A DNA stretch of 64,000 nt, from NCBI GenBank assembly GCA_030847615.1, contig JAUMIR010000001.1:379050687-379114686 (forward strand), given 5' to 3'. The notes beneath the pieces were generated by a model that was not told the origin of the DNA, ran no database searches, and worked only from the letters and a program-made list of their open reading frames with translations. The translations under genes and the position numbers were made by a program. Shown piece by piece: positions 56,011-64,000 of this stretch. The DNA comes from Gambelia wislizenii (Eukaryota > Chordata > Lepidosauria > Squamata > Crotaphytidae). Positions within the stretch are counted from its first letter, which is position 1, and the number at the start of each line of letters is the position of its first letter.

Positions 56011-56420
56011 CACTGGATATCCTCCAAACATAAAGATGGCTCTTATCCAAAAAATCCTAACCTATTCACCTGAAATATATCAGCCTTGATTCTCTTAGAA
56101 GAGGCAACTATCCCAGAAAATTTCTTCCAGTTCTGCCAAGAAATTTAAAAGTTATTGGCAGTTCCACATGTTTAAAATATAAAATTTTAAAGGCACATGC
56201 CTCAAATGTTTTAACTCATGTGTGATTTTAACTACTTTATGTTTATATCTTAATTTGTTGTTCCCCACCTCAATTCACAGGGAGAGGCAGGTAAGAAATA
56301 ATAATTATTACTATTAAATGTACTTGCACTTATTCTTTAGTTTAGAAGATGTAATCCCCTCTTAAGTGGCTACTACGCCTGCAAGTTTTATCTAATTCTG
56401 ATAAAGAAAAAGAAAAAAAA
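56011..56420. other. No recognised gene
   Basis: Ends in an L2-like tail ('gggagaggcaggtaagaaata', split here by substitutions, near 56281) and AT-rich DNA. Confidence 0.4.
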
Positions 56421-56479
56421 CACTCCTACCCAACCATTCTCTGAAGATACCAACCACAGATGCAGGTGAAATGTCAGAA
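56421..56479 (+). mobile_element. PLE 3' region, left piece
   Basis: 'caaccattctctgaagatac' and 'accacagatgcaggtgaaat' are the PLE tail, interrupted at 56485 by an LTR and resumed at 57165. Confidence 0.8.
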
Positions 56480-56484
56480 GTAAA

Positions 56485-57159
56485 TGTTAAGGAAAATGCA
56501 ACATGGGACATACAGTGAAAGAAATAAAATATGTATGTGAAAGTCACAATGACTAAGCAAGAGCAATTATGAAGCTACACAGGTGAAACTGCTAATGTAA
56601 TCTAGAAGTCCTGAGAGCCAAGGACAGAGGTACTGAATGCAGAATGGAAACACCTGAGAATCATTAAGTGTACAAGGTGAAATGTTGAAATACATGGGTT
56701 GGTCTTAAGTATGGGTGGAACTACTTGGACCAATCAGAATGGAAGTACACACCCACTGGGTGGAAACTAACTAGTGGGTGGTGATAAACAATGGCTATAA
56801 AATTGCAATGTTTGCCAATGTATTGTTGTTGAGTAGAGGTGGAGTAGTTTGGAGATATTGTGGAGTAGTGTGTAGAGATTGTGATTTGTTGACCATATAG
56901 TATATTTATATAGAAGAATAAAGTAGGTTTTATATAAAACTACTGAGTTGCCTGAGTGAATCCTAGAGACGTTTTGGAGACACCTGGAGAAGAGTGAGAA
57001 GGCTTGGAGAGTTTGTCAGGATCTTCAGCCTATTCTCTGAAACTCTGCTGCTTTGGAGGAAAGCATTAACCACTGATCTAAGCTGGTCGGCTCTGCTGCA
57101 TAACAAGGTGGTGAGTTTGAGCCAGAGGTGGAGAGCTACAACTCCCATCATCCCTGACA
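56485..57159. mobile_element. Solo LTR with 5-bp TSD
   Basis: A 675-bp unit begins TG (TGTTAAGG) and ends CA (CCCTGACA). It is flanked by the identical pentamer GTAAA at 56480-56484 and 57160-57164. On the plus strand it carries TATAAAA at 56796-56802 and AATAAA at 56917-56922, in the order promoter then polyadenylation signal. No internal coding or second LTR is present, so it is probably a recombined solo LTR of an ERV or Gypsy element. A frame on the minus strand (56963-57211) is incidental. Confidence 0.8.
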
Positions 57160-57215
57160 GTAAATTGTTCCAGAACACAGCCTCACAGCCCAGGGGGGAA
57201 AAAAACAACAAGAAA
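57160..57215 (+). mobile_element. PLE 3' region, right piece
   Basis: 'ttccagaacacagcctcaca' and 'gcccaggggggaaaaaa' continue the PLE tail and end near 'aaaatctatg', the same end as at 46590. Confidence 0.8.
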
Positions 57216-57632
57216 AATCTATGTTAAAAAACAGCTTTTTTTCAAAAGAAAATATATCTAATGCTAGTCAATGGGAGACATGGCATTCTGGATTTCCATA
57301 GCTGAGATTTTAATCAGGGCTTGGTGGTACCTCCTGCATCATTAGACAGAGGGAGAGGGGGATCACCTGTGCAGTGGCATGGGTGATTTTCCAAACTACC
57401 CCTCCTATAATGCTTTGGCTCCAAGAACACTTCAGAGACAGGCACTAAAGAAAAATCAAGGTCTATATAGATCCAGCCCCTGGCAAGAGGTACATGCTAG
57501 GTGATCTTCCCCTCTGTTGACAATAGAACTGCCTGCCACTGTGTCTTACTGCCACTGACCTTCTACTTGCACAAGGAAGTATTGGGTAGTTCCCTGCATG
57601 AGCGCTGAGACTCTCAAACCACTCACATTACA
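57216..57632. other. No recognised feature
   Basis: Unassigned. Confidence 0.4.
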
Positions 57633-58433
57633 GGCTTCAGTTACACGGCAGTTTTTATTATGGTAATTTGCGCTGTATCGCTGTTTTGCACCAGGGCTGC
57701 ATCATTCACATGAATCATTGCTTAATTGGTCTATTAATTTAGTTTTCTGATTTTTTCCACTTTGAAATTCACACGCAGACTGAGGCAGGGGCGTGGCCTC
57801 CCAAGCACATCCTCTGATTACTACAGCAATGCCTAATTTCTATTCCTGTAGCATGGAGTGTCAGCCGAATACACACACACACACACACACACACACAGAA
57901 GCTAGCTTGGGATTCTTCAGCTGGCAGCAGCTAAGCAGGAAGATACCAAGGAGGGAGGGAGGGAAAGAGAGAAATGGGATCTCAGCAGGCGAGGGGGACA
58001 AACGAACGAACATACACACACAGAAGGAGCAGCCAAGCAAGAAACAGCTGGATGATTGGGCTGGGTATAGCACTCGCTCAGTCTTTTCCGTGGCTGGAAA
58101 CAACATTGGATGGATCTTTCCTCCATCCCCTCCGTGTCCAAACCCCTCCCTGGTGAGTTCAACCAATCATGGCAAAGCTCTGCTGTGAATGTATCGGAAA
58201 GATTGCTGGTAATTCACACAGCCCTTAGTGAAATGGTTGTTAAGACTATTGAAAGTGCGCTACTTTTCAAAAAAGTCGGGAAACGTTCCGAAATCCTTTC
58301 TTATGTTACTAATGGGTTTTTGTGCCCCCCTTCTTCTGAAAGAGGAGACTTTGTGGTGCAATGCATGTAAACAATTAGGAATCTTAGCGAATTCTTCACG
58401 TTTTTTTTTTGGTTGCATCGTGTAACCAAGCCC
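57633..58433 (-). mobile_element. GGGG-TIR DNA transposon copy 3, inverted
   Basis: An 801-bp element in the orientation opposite to copies 1 and 2. Left terminus GGCTTCAGTTACACGGCAG, right complement of GGGCTTGGTTACACGATGC. ACA lies on both sides (57630-57632 and 58434-58436). The reverse complement of its right part contains 'ctttcagaagaaggggggc' and 'cacagcagagctttgcc', matching copies 1 and 2. No transposase. Confidence 0.85.
57870..57897. repeat. (AC)n microsatellite
   Basis: Fourteen AC units inside the transposon. Confidence 0.95.
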
Positions 58434-58680
58434 ACAGTGTGCTGCTCAAGTGGGTTGACACCACAGCCAATGCGTTTACTTGGGTTCAGAACCTGAGTTG
58501 AAATGGAACCCCTCTGAATTGGTCCATGCCAAAATGGTCCATTTCCAAAGTTCCAAATCCAGGCCAAGTGTTATACTGTACTTGCCACCCATCACTACTG
58601 GCAGTGATTTAACTGTGAAAAGAAGGGCTAAAATAAAAGTAACAAACACTTAAATGGGAGCCTGTAAATGTTTACATAGA

Positions 58681-59293
58681 GGACATTATCAGACACAGCA
58701 AAAATTGCAGGATTACGTCAGGGAATTGCGAATGAGCCCCGCTATTGCACAACATCATCATCTTCACATTATTACCCCATGCTCTATCTGTGAAAAAGGC
58801 AGTCTCTCATTCACAGGACAAGCTATTAATAGATCATCAATAGTGCGGTTTTCATGCTATTGACTGCATGCAAAAACACATCCTGTTGTAAACACAAGAT
58901 TACAGCATGAATGGGCAGTTCACAGCATGAAAATGTCTGGATGAGGATGCAAAATGAAGCAGAGGGCACTCTTTTTATGAACTGTCCCCTTCAGTTTGCA
59001 CATTTTTAGGTTTGTTTCAGTGCTTCTGTGTTCATTTACTTTGTTAATTAAGGGGTTTTTGGAGTTTTAAGCAGGTTTATGTCTTCTTGCGAGAACCACC
59101 AAAATCTTTCCCATGCTAAATTGTGGAAATAAACTCCCATTCTTGAAATGCTAGTTGTCTTCATGTGACAATTCTGTAGCATTCTTTTCATGTGATTACA
59201 GCTACATGTGGTAATAAGTCTTATAATGCCACTATGTTCCCGCTATCTTCATTTGCTGAGTTAGTGTGTTTCTATGCTAGTCTGATAATGTCC
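58681..59293. mobile_element. GGAC/GGAGATTATCAGA-family MITE, long form
   Basis: 613 bp. Left GGACATTATCAGACACAGCA pairs with right 'gtctgataatgtcc'. Pentamer ATAGA lies on both sides (58676-58680 and 59294-59298). Internal blocks are shared with 31058-31635 ('actctttttatgaactgtcc'). Confidence 0.8.
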
Positions 59294-60294
59294 ATAGACA
59301 CAAGCAGTGTGTGGTTATGTAACAATGGATGAAATTGACTTCAGTGTTCACCACCAGGAGATCTGCCTATAGTAGAAAAGAACACAAGTAGTAGTGTTGT
59401 GGCAAGCCAGAGCACTGAAATAAATGCAGCACACACCTCTCCACTTAAATGTAATGGAAATAAAACTGCAGGATTTGTCTAAAAGGCCTCATCCTGGGAG
59501 GAACTGAGCAGATCATGTTCAGTGTCTTCTAGAATTTGTCCTGAAAGCAAAAGCAGCCTAACAGCCCCTACACGGAGCACATTGGGAATAGTAAGTTTCA
59601 CATGGTCCATTTGTATCAATTCTTTACTGCTCTTAGTTCCTCTGTTAAGTGCTTTCCCCACTTTGCTCTTCAGCGAAGCATGAACAGTGCACATTGCAGC
59701 CTATAATTTTTTAAAAAAAATCAAGCTAATTTAAATGTCTGCCTCCGGGACTATAGCTCTATAAAAGCAATTCAGTACATTGAAAGAAAGATACAGTTTA
59801 ACACTAGCATGTTTTGCAGCTGTGCAAAACATTGGAAGTTAGTAATTTTCTGCTGCGTACTCTGTAATAAACTTGTACTGACTTAAGAAGAAAATACAAA
59901 TATTTACTTCTTGGCATCTTAAATACAAGCTGGCAGTATTTAAAAACTCATTACATTCCCCATCTTCAGGCTGTTCCACTGTTCAACTCAAGTCTGTATC
60001 ATGCTACTCATTACACTGGGATTCTGTAAGTTTTCAGACTCATCTGTTCAGCATGTTGAAGATGGAGTGGGAGAGAAGTTCCATTGCCAAACCCTCTTAC
60101 TGTATTCAGAACAAATAATGAATCTATATTGTGGGATATTAATCAACATCAAAGCAACGATCACTTTTTCTATAAGAAATATAGACATAAATCCATCCCT
60201 TTTGCTGCTTGTGCCTGTATGAGAACGTGATGTATAGAATATCCACAAACACCACCAGAACTGAATGACACCAGTTTCACAATAGCTGAACAAT
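59294..60294. other. No recognised gene
   Basis: Frames at 59479-59694 and 60001-60222 have no domain. Nothing recognised. Confidence 0.4.
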
Positions 60295-60660
60295 CCTATG
60301 ATTTTCCTTGGTTTTTGTTTTTTTCCGGGCTGTGAGGCTGCGTTCTGGAAGAGTTTCTTTCTGACATTTTGCCTGCATCTGTGGCTGGTATCTTCAGAGA
60401 ATGGTTGGGTAGGAATGTGTGTGGAGTTTATATCCTGTGAGCCCATGTTGGGGAGTATATGTAACTTTGTGTATTTGAATGGTTAGTTTCTGGGTATAAA
60501 AATGCAAGGAGGAATAGTGTCTGTTTGGCTAATGGTTGGTTGCATTTCTACACCCAGAAACTAACCATTCAAATACACAAATTTACATATCCTCCCCAAC
60601 AAGGGTTCACAATATATAAATCCCACACACACTCCTACCCAACCATTCTCTGAAGATGTG
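60295..60660. repeat. Inverted pair of PLE 3' regions
   Basis: 60295-60515 reads the PLE tail on the minus strand ('tttccgggctgtgaggctgc', 'gtggctggtatcttcagag'). 60545-60660 reads the same region on the plus strand ('cccagaaactaaccattcaa', 'accattctctgaagatg'). The arms overlap for about 115 bp. Confidence 0.8.
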
Positions 60661-61330
60661 TATGTACTTATGGGTGTAATGTGGAGATAGCTGGCTAAAC
60701 CATCAACACCATGAATGTGCTATCATGAATGAGTTACAACACCATGAATATGCACAACAAATGGAGGCCTCAACAGATAACCTTTGTTTATGTGGGCAAC
60801 AACTCTGAAACAGCTGTGGGCAAAATTAATCAATGGGTACTTCACAAGCTGTGAAGCACTGGTTGGCAATACAAGGCTATGGCTCTATCTGGGCATACAA
60901 GGCTTAAATACTTTTCAAATAAAAAAGAACTCCGTCCCTGGAAATACAAACTAGGCAACTGTGGAGGAAGGACATTGTCAGGAAGGATATCATGAAATTG
61001 ATTGTCAGCCATGAGAAACATGGGTGGATACTGGCTATGTCCAAATTTCACACCATGATCAAAAAGACCATACTAGATGCTCAAGTTCAAAGGCTATTCT
61101 ACACTCCAAGTTGGGAACACAAAGATGCAACATCTGTGGGCAACCTCAGGGTAGGTTAGAAACAAGGACATTAAAGTGTGATTAGGGGAAATTAATGGAA
61201 CACTTCCTATGGATTTCTGGTTACTTTAATGGATTAATCCTAGATTAAGTATTACAGAAGCTATGATACCAAGATACAGAGAGGTTGAGGTATTTAAAAC
61301 AAAGCATAGGTTCAAACCAAGTATGACAAG
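60661..61330. other. No recognised gene
   Basis: No domain or repeat recognised. Confidence 0.4.
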
Positions 61331-61860
61331 TGACTTTATCACACTACACTGTTGTAGTGCTATTCTTCCACTTTAACTGCAGTGGATGCCTCCTGTGGAA
61401 TTCTGGGGTTTGTAGATTAATGAGCCGAAGAGTTCTCTGGCTGAGAATGCTAAATGACCCTCCCTAAAGTACAAACCCCAGGATTCCACAGAAGGCAGCC
61501 TGGAAGGAGATTACCAGACACAGCAAAAAGTACCTTATCAGAATGCCAGGACGATGTTTCTGTCCTGCGAATGGGACACAGTTTCAGACATCCTTGTCTT
61601 CGTCATGTTCTTCTCTTGTGCTGCAGCAGTTAGTAAGGTAGTGCTTTTCATTGACGGGGAGGTCCCATCAATGAAAATCACCACTTTATTAACTACTGAA
61701 GCACAGGAACAGAACATGATGAGGATATCTGAAACTGGGCCCTGTTTGCAAGACAGTAACGTCCTGGCATTCGGATAAGATACTTTTTGCTGCACCTGAT
61801 AATCTCCATAGTAGTTAAAGTGGAATAATAATGTTATAACAGTGTAGTGTGATAATCTCC
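61331..61860. mobile_element. hAT-like MITE split by another MITE
   Basis: Left half 61331-61505 and right half 61808-61860 together rebuild a copy of the 34394-34622 element ('ggaattctggggtttgtag', 'caggattccacagaaggcag', then 'agtggaataataatgttata'). It ends in 'gtgataatctcc' next to a SINE. Confidence 0.8.
61506..61807. mobile_element. GGAGATTATCAGA-family MITE, palindromic
   Basis: A 302-bp near-perfect palindrome. Left GGAGATTACCAGACACAGCA, right complement of GGAGATTATCAGGTGCAGCA. Arms pair through 'aatgccaggacg' and 'ttttcattga'. The two mirrored open frames (61538-61795 minus, 61554-61778 plus) are the same sequence read twice. Confidence 0.88.
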
Positions 61861-62062
61861 ACAGTGTGGAATAGTGGTCTGAGTGTTGGACTAGAACCAG
61901 AATTCAAATCCCTAGTCAGCCATGGAAACCCACTACATGACCTTGGACAAGTCACACTCTCAACCTTAGAGGAAGACAACAGAAAACTTTCTCTGAGGAA
62001 TTCTTGCCATGAAAATCTTACTGAAGTTGAAGTTGACTTGACGGCACATAAAAAGCAGCTGG
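61861..62062 (+). mobile_element. Sauria-type SINE
   Basis: tRNA-like head (A box 'tggaatagtggtctgag', B box-like 'aattcaaatcc' near 61900). The body with 'gccatggaaacccac' and 'caagtcacactctcaacctt' is followed by the BovB-like tail 'tcttgccatgaaaatctta' and 'gacttgacggcacata'. Plus-strand counterpart of 17578-17806. Confidence 0.85.
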
Positions 62063-62965
62063 AAGTGTGCCCAGATTATGCACTGATCTACAGCTATATC
62101 TTAAGGTATGTCACTTCAGAACTGAATCATGTTTCCCACCAATGCTCTAGGGAGCCCTTTTTAGCCCAAGAACAAAATTGTTTTCAAGCAAGGCCATGCA
62201 GGAGCCTTGCTTGAAAATGAGGCAGTTCCAGTGTGCCTTCCTAAACGCTGCACTGCTAGTTGGTACCTCTAGCTTGGTCACTCGCATGCACATCCATAGG
62301 CTAATACTGCAGGGCATAGCATAAAATTCTGCAGGCAGAACTATGCCATGTCTCTGTTTTCAACCCCCACCCTTCTAATCACTATTTAGCCACTGTAGCC
62401 CCTGCCTACACAGCCATCCAGTGGCTGATGTAGAGTGGGTGGGATCAGAGAAGCATCTGGCTATGCCCCCATAGCCAGATGCTGACCAAATACATCATCT
62501 GCTGAGTTCCACTGGGTCCTCCAGAAGTTTCAGCAGGTGATGTAGCCATTCTGTGTCCTCACTCCCATGCTCTTCACCAGCCACTGAATGGGCATGAGGG
62601 GAAAGCTACTGCTATGAAACAGTGGGCATTGGGGAAGATTTTGATCACTACAGAGGGAGGGGTTAAAAGAATACCAATCACAACAACAACAATAACAAAA
62701 ATAGTAGAGATGCAAAGACATATATTGGACTTATATTTGTATATATCACTAAGGAGATACTGGTCATATATCACCCCTTCTTTTACACACTCACCCATAG
62801 ACACATCCCCCACTCTGATTAGTCTTTATAAATGCTTCTGTTCCCATGGTGGCTTTTAAAAAACCAAATTGCAGCAGAGGATGGGACCATTTTTATAGGA
62901 GTTCACACCTTTGGGGAGGGGAGAGTTAGCCCTCCCCTCCATTAGCAGTGCCCCCTCCCCTCATA
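62063..62965. other. No recognised gene
   Basis: Frames such as 62574-62813 lack domains. A short ACA/ATA-rich run lies near 62680-62705. Confidence 0.4.
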
Positions 62966-63062
62966 CTTTATTTTATTTAATTTATATTCCACTTTACTCC
63001 CTGTACATGACCCAAGGTGGTGTACAATACCTTGACAAACATAATACAACTGAAAACACAAT
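62966..63062 (-). mobile_element. L2-like LINE tail, minus strand
   Basis: 'tttattttatttaatttata' and 'gacccaaggtggtgtacaa' are the reverse of the L2 tail seen at 43630-43680. Confidence 0.5.
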
Positions 63063-63709
63063 ACAATTAGAGTGTTTTGTTTTTTTTAAAAAAAATGTCT
63101 AATTCTCACCAGTGCGGAGAAAATTATTTAATCTTTTATAAAAGCTTTTTTAACAAAACATATAAATATTAACATCATCAGAATAAGATAAACAACAGTA
63201 ACTGTGGGACATTGGGATAATTATATAACAAGTTACAGTATTTAAATTTTTAATAAGTCTTCTCACAATTGGTGGGAGGAGGGGAAAGGCCTAATATTTA
63301 CCCAGTGTTGAGCCCAGGATAAAGCATTATGGGAATATCAAATGTGTACACAAGTTTCCCGTATCTGCTGATGGGGAAAAAAACCATGGATTGTTCTAAT
63401 ATGTTAATGACTTGGAAAATGTCAGGAAAGTATTTGTATTCATTTCAAATTCCCAAGCTTTGCAAGGTGGAAAAAGAGAGAGCCCATACATTGGACTCAG
63501 TGAAGGTGAAAGACATCCAGATCATTAATTTCAGTTATAATATAGCAGCAGCAGACATGCCACCAACATGCAAACTCAAGGAGGAAGTGAGCAGAAATAA
63601 GAGTATGTTTAAAGAATGGAAGGAATGACAAAGCACCAAGGAAGAGTACAGATGTGCAGCCAAAGCTTGCAGGTCTCTCTCTCGCTCGCTTATCTTCGCA
63701 AATGAAGAT
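63063..63709. other. No recognised gene
   Basis: The plus-strand frame at 63329-63628 has no domain I recognise. Confidence 0.4.
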
Positions 63710-64000
63710 TCAGGAAGGACTCATCCCGCACTTTCTGCAAGCGCGCTGATGACTGAAAAGGCCAATCCGAGATAGACAAGTCCAGTTGCAGAAAGCACAG
63801 CAGAAGGTTTCCTTGGGTGATGTTTCCGGGTTGTGATTTTTTCTGCGTTGTCATTTCTCTTCAAGACTTGTTCGGTGTGAGTTCTCAAATAAGGCTGCAG
63901 CATTGTGGATAGTGTGTCTCCATGCCTCCCGATGTGAGGCCAGGGCAGACCATTGTTGGTGATCAATTTGGCCGAGCCCGAGGTGTTGTTTCACAGAGTC
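63710..64000 (-). pseudogene. LINE ORF2 C-terminus with zinc-finger-like motif, runs off the window
   Basis: Minus-strand translation from the window edge reads DSVKQHLGLGQIDHQQWSAL, ASHREAWRHTIHNAAALFE, then a TGA, then FCCAFCNWTCLSRIGLFSHQ, RACRKCG and a stop at 63710-63712. The D-R/H-x-x-W-R ... C-x-x-C ... S-R-I-G-L-x-S-H-x-R pattern is the C-terminal tail found behind the RT of several metazoan LINE lineages and widely seen in reptile repeats. The clade (R4, I or other) cannot be set from this piece. One in-frame stop shows it is decayed. The RT would lie outside the window. Confidence 0.65.

Noticed and set aside
24196..57897. Microsatellites (TC, GT, AC, TTA, ATT, GAT) as regulatory signals
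   Set aside because: They are ordinary simple repeats, several of which are LINE tails or lie in transposons. No evidence of function.
57793..58188. 131-codon frame with a poly-Thr/His run
   Set aside because: It crosses an AC microsatellite within the third TIR transposon. Overlapping frames exist on both strands.
1..64000. CRISPR array, bacterial operon or phage-defence system
   Set aside because: No regular short repeats with unique spacers and no prokaryotic gene order. The repeats are eukaryotic transposons and microsatellites.

Overview
This window looks like non-coding, repeat-saturated nuclear DNA of a squamate reptile. The clade markers are tRNA-headed Sauria-type SINEs with BovB-like tails, CR1 and L2 LINEs, a young L1, Penelope-like fragments (PLE), a tyrosine-recombinase retroelement remnant and many short palindromic DNA transposons (MITEs). 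An iguanian lizard is my best guess, by inference from the repeat mix only. I found no convincing host protein-coding gene, rRNA, tRNA or CRISPR array. The coding sequence present belongs to mobile elements.

Layout. 1-9 kb: CR1 pieces (a palindromic one at 1.6 kb, one with an SGNH-hydrolase ORF1 at 2.6-4.6 kb, one on the minus strand at 7.4-8.1 kb). 9.46-16.65 kb: a full-length L1 with two open reading frames, a poly(A) tail and a perfect 17-bp target-site duplication (TSD). This is the only element here that could still be functional. 16.9-18.7 kb: a TA-flanked MITE and two tRNA-derived SINEs. 21-25.2 kb: a nearly complete but broken CR1 split by a 0.9-kb terminal-inverted-repeat (TIR) DNA transposon. 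26-45 kb: mostly unassigned DNA with MITEs, L2 tails, a possible LTR and a 309-bp near-perfect palindrome. 45-48.7 kb: a nested pile of minus-strand L1, PLE and a second copy of the 0.9-kb transposon. 50.3-54.5 kb: a GC-rich imperfect repeat followed by a decayed DIRS/Ngaro-like element (tyrosine recombinase plus SGNH domain). 55-62 kb: an L2 fragment, a solo LTR inserted in a PLE, a third copy of the 0.9-kb transposon, a PLE inverted repeat and a MITE-in-MITE next to a SINE. 63.7-64 kb: the C-terminus of another LINE running off the end.

The most useful points for follow-up are the intact L1; the three-copy TIR family whose insertion sites can be reconstructed inside known LINE codons; the tyrosine-recombinase/SGNH remnant with a possible 58-nt intron; hammerhead-like motifs in PLE tails; and a MITE family built from nested hairpins. 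Family names come from recognising protein motifs and terminal sequences by eye. No database search was run.
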